In this document: positions 7,039 to 8,945 of the stretch, one piece after another
Numbering within the stretch: the first letter of the stretch is position 1
How the letters are laid out: the number at the start of each line of letters is the position of its first letter
Assembly: GCA_900550925.1 (NCBI GenBank)
Contig: URTU01000079.1
Location: 1 to 8,945 of the forward strand
DNA from: an uncultured Alistipes sp.
GTDB lineage: Bacteria; Bacteroidota; Bacteroidia; Bacteroidales; Rikenellaceae
Direction: 5' to 3'
DNA: 8,945 nt
Notes under the pieces: model-generated
Seen by the model: only the letters and a program-made list of their open reading frames with translations
What the model was told of the DNA's origin: nothing
Databases searched by the model: none
Position numbers and translations under genes: made by a program

Positions 7039-7623
7039 ATGAACGTTCGAGTATTAAGCGACCAGCAATTGCTTAATAATTATCTTTCGGGTGACCAGAG
7101 TGCTATTTCCCAACTTATAGACCGGCATCGCCGTCGCGTTTCGGACTATATCCGTATGATGGTTAAGGATCGGGATTTGGCCGACGATATCTTTCAGGAA
7201 ACTTTCATAAAAGTGATCCGTGTGATCGACGAAGGTCGGTATACGGATAACGGGAAATTCTTGTCCTGGGTGCTGCGTATTGCCCACAATCAGGTGATCG
7301 ACCACTTCCGCCAGATGAAACAGGGCGGCAAGGTGACCGAAGCCGATGCCGGATACGATATCCTCAATACGATGAAGTTCTCGTCGCGGACGGTCGAGGA
7401 TCAGATCATTGATGCTCAGATCGAATCGCAGGTGAGAGCAATGGTCGACGCCCTGCCCGAAGAGCAGCGCGAAGTGGTCATGATGCGTTACTTCTCGGGT
7501 ATGAGCTTCAAGGAGATCGCTGAACATACCGACGTGAGTATCAATACCGCGCTGGGACGAATGCGATATGCGTTGATAAACCTTCGCAAAATGATGAAGG
7601 AAAAACAACTCATTTTGAATTGA
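7039..7623 (+). CDS. ECF-type sigma-70 family RNA polymerase sigma factor
   Basis: A 194-residue two-domain sigma factor that would direct RNA polymerase to a specific promoter set. Region 2 (about 21-94) contains the core-binding helix with LADDIFQETFIKVIR (47-61) and the -10-element part FLSWVLRIAHNQVIDHFR (74-91). A short linker (95-133) follows. Region 4 (about 134-185) contains ALPEEQREVVMMRYFSGMSFKEIAE and a helix-turn-helix running into TDVSINTALGRMRYALINLRK. Domain sigma-3 is absent, which makes it ECF-like. No FecR-type or RseA-type membrane anti-sigma gene follows, unlike the SusC/D-linked ECF factors of Bacteroidota; only a 44-codon small ORF comes next. Resembles stand-alone sigma factors conserved in this phylum, but its regulon cannot be read from here. 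Regulation probably acts at its own promoter, near a DnaA box. Confidence 0.93.
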   Translation: MNVRVLSDQQLLNNYLSGDQSAISQLIDRHRRRVSDYIRMMVKDRDLADDIFQETFIKVIRVIDEGRYTDNGKFLSWVLRIAHNQVIDHFRQMKQGGKVTEADAGYDILNTMKFSSRTVEDQIIDAQIESQVRAMVDALPEEQREVVMMRYFSGMSFKEIAEHTDVSINTALGRMRYALINLRKMMKEKQLILN

Positions 7624-7649
7624 CGGCATAATAAATCTCCGCGGCGTTG

Positions 7650-7678
7650 CGTTATATTTATGCTTTGAACCTATAACG
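7650..7678. repeat. 7-bp perfect inverted repeat upstream of the small ORF
   Basis: CGTTATA (7650-7656) and TATAACG (7672-7678) are exact inverted copies, separated by 15 nt. As RNA they can form a stem-loop ending 7 nt before the small-ORF ATG, with two more G-U pairs possible at its base; as DNA they could be an operator. Within the repeat, TATATTTA (7653-7660) is also a 7-of-8 match to the -7 consensus, so a second promoter for the small ORF is possible although no -33 box is clear. Confidence 0.4.
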
Positions 7679-7685
7679 TGCGCCT

Positions 7686-7820
7686 ATGGAAGATTTGGAC
7701 AAAAAAACAGAAAAATTGCAATTCGACGATGAGGATCTCCTGCTGGATAAGGTGATTTGCGGCGATTACGAGTTGCTGTATATCGATACCGTATTGCGGG
7801 AGACTTTCGGGGTATTGTGA
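7686..7820 (+). CDS. small acidic hypothetical protein (44 aa) downstream of the sigma factor
   Basis: I do not recognise this protein. The frame starts ATG GAA GAT TTG and ends in TGA, coding for 44 residues. It is strongly acidic: 13 Asp/Glu against 5 Lys/Arg. A charged N-terminal part (1-17) precedes a segment likely to be helical, DLLLDKVICGDYELLYIDTV (17-36), with regularly spaced leucines, one cysteine (C25) and several aromatic residues; there is no signal peptide or membrane segment. It lies 62 bp after the sigma factor stop on the same strand and is followed after 22 nt by a hairpin that would close the unit, which supports its being a gene of the sigma operon. Codons look like those of the neighbours. 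It could bind the sigma factor, but that is only inference from place and charge. No Shine-Dalgarno site is seen. Confidence 0.55.
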   Translation: MEDLDKKTEKLQFDDEDLLLDKVICGDYELLYIDTVLRETFGVL

Positions 7821-7842
7821 TCAAGAGGGTTAATTTTGATGA

Positions 7843-7874
7843 GAAGCGGAGAGCCGGACGGTTATCTCCGCTTC
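7843..7874 (+). terminator. 10-bp perfect hairpin, probable terminator of the sigma factor/small ORF unit
   Basis: GAAGCGGAGA (7843-7852) and TCTCCGCTTC (7865-7874) pair perfectly around a 12-nt loop. It begins 22 nt after the small-ORF stop and is followed by GCCGTTTA, only a weak U-run. Position and stem strength favour a transcription terminator or a 3'-end stabilising stem. Confidence 0.55.
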
Positions 7875-8058
7875 GCCGTTTATGGAGGCGGGTGAGACAG
7901 GCTGGCGGGAAGGTGCGGAAGGGTGTAATATGAGTCCGGACGGGGTGTTGCGGCTTCTCGAACGGAGGAATGATCGCCGCCGCCCGCCATCTGCCCGCCA
8001 CGCGGTCCGGTCATGCAGAATTGCGGCGCCGCGTTGCGCAAAATCGGAATAATATCGC
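7875..8058. other. GC-rich non-coding stretch before ruvB
   Basis: No convincing gene lies here. It carries two direct GGCGGG copies (7887-7892, 7904-7909), two CCCGCC copies (7983-7988, 7994-7999) that could pair with them, and a 10-bp perfect palindrome GCGGCGCCGC (8023-8032) just upstream of the ruvB promoter. None has a function that I can support. Confidence 0.4.
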
Positions 8059-8066
8059 TATATTTG
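8034..8066 (+). promoter_or_regulatory. candidate promoter of ruvB
   Basis: TATATTTG (8059-8066) matches the Bacteroidota -7 consensus TAnnTTTG exactly and lies 19 nt before the ruvB ATG. A partial -33 box, TTG (8034-8036), is 22 nt upstream, slightly beyond the usual spacing. The short leader contains CGAAGGAT, whose AAGGA is a modest ribosome-binding site just before the ATG. Confidence 0.5.
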
Positions 8067-8085
8067 CCTGAATAAATCGAAGGAT

Positions 8086-8945
8086 ATGGCTGTGGATCGC
8101 AACATGAGAGGTGTGGAGACCGATTCGGAATTCGAAAACCGGATCCGGCCGCAGGAGCTTGACAACTTCTCGGGACAGGAGAAGATCGTCGAGAATCTGC
8201 GCATCTTCATCCGTGCGGCGCTGATGCGCGGCGAAACGCTTGACCATGTCCTGTTGCACGGCCCTCCGGGGCTCGGAAAGACCACGCTGGCCGGTATCAT
8301 CGCCAACGAAATGGGGGCGCAGCTCAAAACAACCTCGGGTCCCGTGCTGGACAAGCCGGGCGACCTGGCAGGCCTGCTGACAAACCTCGAACGCGGTGAC
8401 GTGCTGTTCATCGACGAGATCCACCGTCTGAGTCCGATCGTCGAGGAGTATCTCTATTCGGCCATGGAGGATTTCAAGATCGACATAGTGCTGGACAAGG
8501 GCCCCTCGGCGCGGTCGATTCAGATCGAACTGAATCCGTTCACCCTGGTCGGCGCAACGACCCGCAGCGGGTTGCTGACATCCCCGCTCAGGGCTCGTTT
8601 CGGCATACAGTGCCATCTGGAGTATTATGATTCGAAGGTGCTGGCCGGTATCGTACGCCGTTCGGCGAGGATTCTGAATATCGAGATCGACGATGCCGCG
8701 GCACACGAAATAGCCATGCGCAGCCGCGGTACGCCGCGTATAGCCAATGCGCTGTTGCGCCGGGTGCGCGACTTCGCGATGGTGAAGGGGGGCGGCCGCA
8801 TCGAACTGGATATAACACGGTTTGCCCTTGAGGCGCTGAATATCGATTCGCGGGGGCTGGACCGTATGGACAACCGGATACTGTCGACGATCATTCAGAA
8901 GTTCGGAGGCGGGCCGGTCGGCCTGAATACAATAGCTACGGCGGT
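8086..8945 (+). CDS. ruvB: Holliday junction branch migration ATPase RuvB (3' end outside window)
   Basis: RuvB is the hexameric AAA+ motor that, with RuvA, drives branch migration of Holliday junctions in recombinational repair. The 286 residues in view, out of about 340 usual, cover the AAA+ core and the start of the C-terminal winged-helix DNA-binding domain. Seen motifs: RPQELDNFSGQEKIVENL near the N-terminus (21-38), Walker A GPPGLGKTT (59-67), Walker B VLFIDEIHRL (106-115), sensor 1 GATTR (156-160), the arginine-finger region SPLRARFGI (166-174) and the sensor 2 region RSRGTPRIANALLRRVRDF (202-220). All key residues are present. The ATG at 8086 leaves a short N-terminal arm before the first conserved motif; the ATG at 8104, six codons later, is possible but less well placed after the ribosome-binding region. 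The frame stays open to the right edge, so the gene continues. ruvA is not next to it. Confidence 0.97.
   Translation, partial: MAVDRNMRGVETDSEFENRIRPQELDNFSGQEKIVENLRIFIRAALMRGETLDHVLLHGPPGLGKTTLAGIIANEMGAQLKTTSGPVLDKPGDLAGLLTNLERGDVLFIDEIHRLSPIVEEYLYSAMEDFKIDIVLDKGPSARSIQIELNPFTLVGATTRSGLLTSPLRARFGIQCHLEYYDSKVLAGIVRRSARILNIEIDDAAAHEIAMRSRGTPRIANALLRRVRDFAMVKGGGRIELDITRFALEALNIDSRGLDRMDNRILSTIIQKFGGGPVGLNTIATA

Noticed and set aside
7930..8052. A 40-codon plus-strand ORF in the gap before ruvB
   Set aside because: The product is very Arg/Pro/Ala-rich and has no motif. It looks like the chance reading of GC-rich spacer, and the promoter and palindrome of ruvB overlap its end.
8011..8706. A 231-codon minus-strand frame over the ruvB region
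   Set aside because: ruvB on the plus strand has all AAA+ motifs; the antisense frame crosses its promoter and start and shows no domain.

Overview
The window looks like a chromosomal segment of a GC-rich member of the Bacteroidales, most like an Alistipes-type (Rikenellaceae) gut bacterium. This is inferred from the C-terminal part resembling the long-form IspG of this phylum, the WbqC-family protein, the GH2 protein style, the lack of strong Shine-Dalgarno sites, and several promoter candidates of the Bacteroidota type (TTTG, about 20 nt, TAnnTTTG). No insertion sequence, phage gene, CRISPR array, tRNA or rRNA was found. Most of the window is ordinary core genome.

Layout, left to right: the 3' end of ispG (isoprenoid synthesis) and a WbqC-like gene on the + strand; a 676-residue secreted glycoside hydrolase family 2 (GH2) protein on the - strand, whose 3' end overlaps wbqC by 26 bp. 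Across an 88-bp divergent promoter region follows a tightly packed + strand set: cvpA (membrane protein), rsgA (ribosome-assembly GTPase) and a trmH-like RNA 2'-O-methyltransferase, joined by 4-nt and 20-nt gene overlaps. Next come a class III PLP aminotransferase, then a two-domain ECF-type sigma factor with a good upstream promoter and a perfect DnaA-box 9-mer. A 44-codon acidic small ORF and a 10-bp hairpin follow, then the 5' part of ruvB (Holliday junction branch migration).

The observation most worth pursuing is the GH2 protein. It keeps the signal peptide, domain order and scaffold motifs of a GH2 enzyme, but by motif comparison it has lost both catalytic glutamates (now Lys and Thr), the Asn before the acid/base, and two active-site histidines. 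That pattern suggests a secreted pseudoenzyme or carbohydrate-binding protein rather than a decayed gene, since the 2-kb frame is intact. The second is the small acidic protein after the sigma factor, preceded by a 7-bp inverted repeat. Its place and charge make it a candidate sigma-factor partner, although nothing in its sequence proves that.
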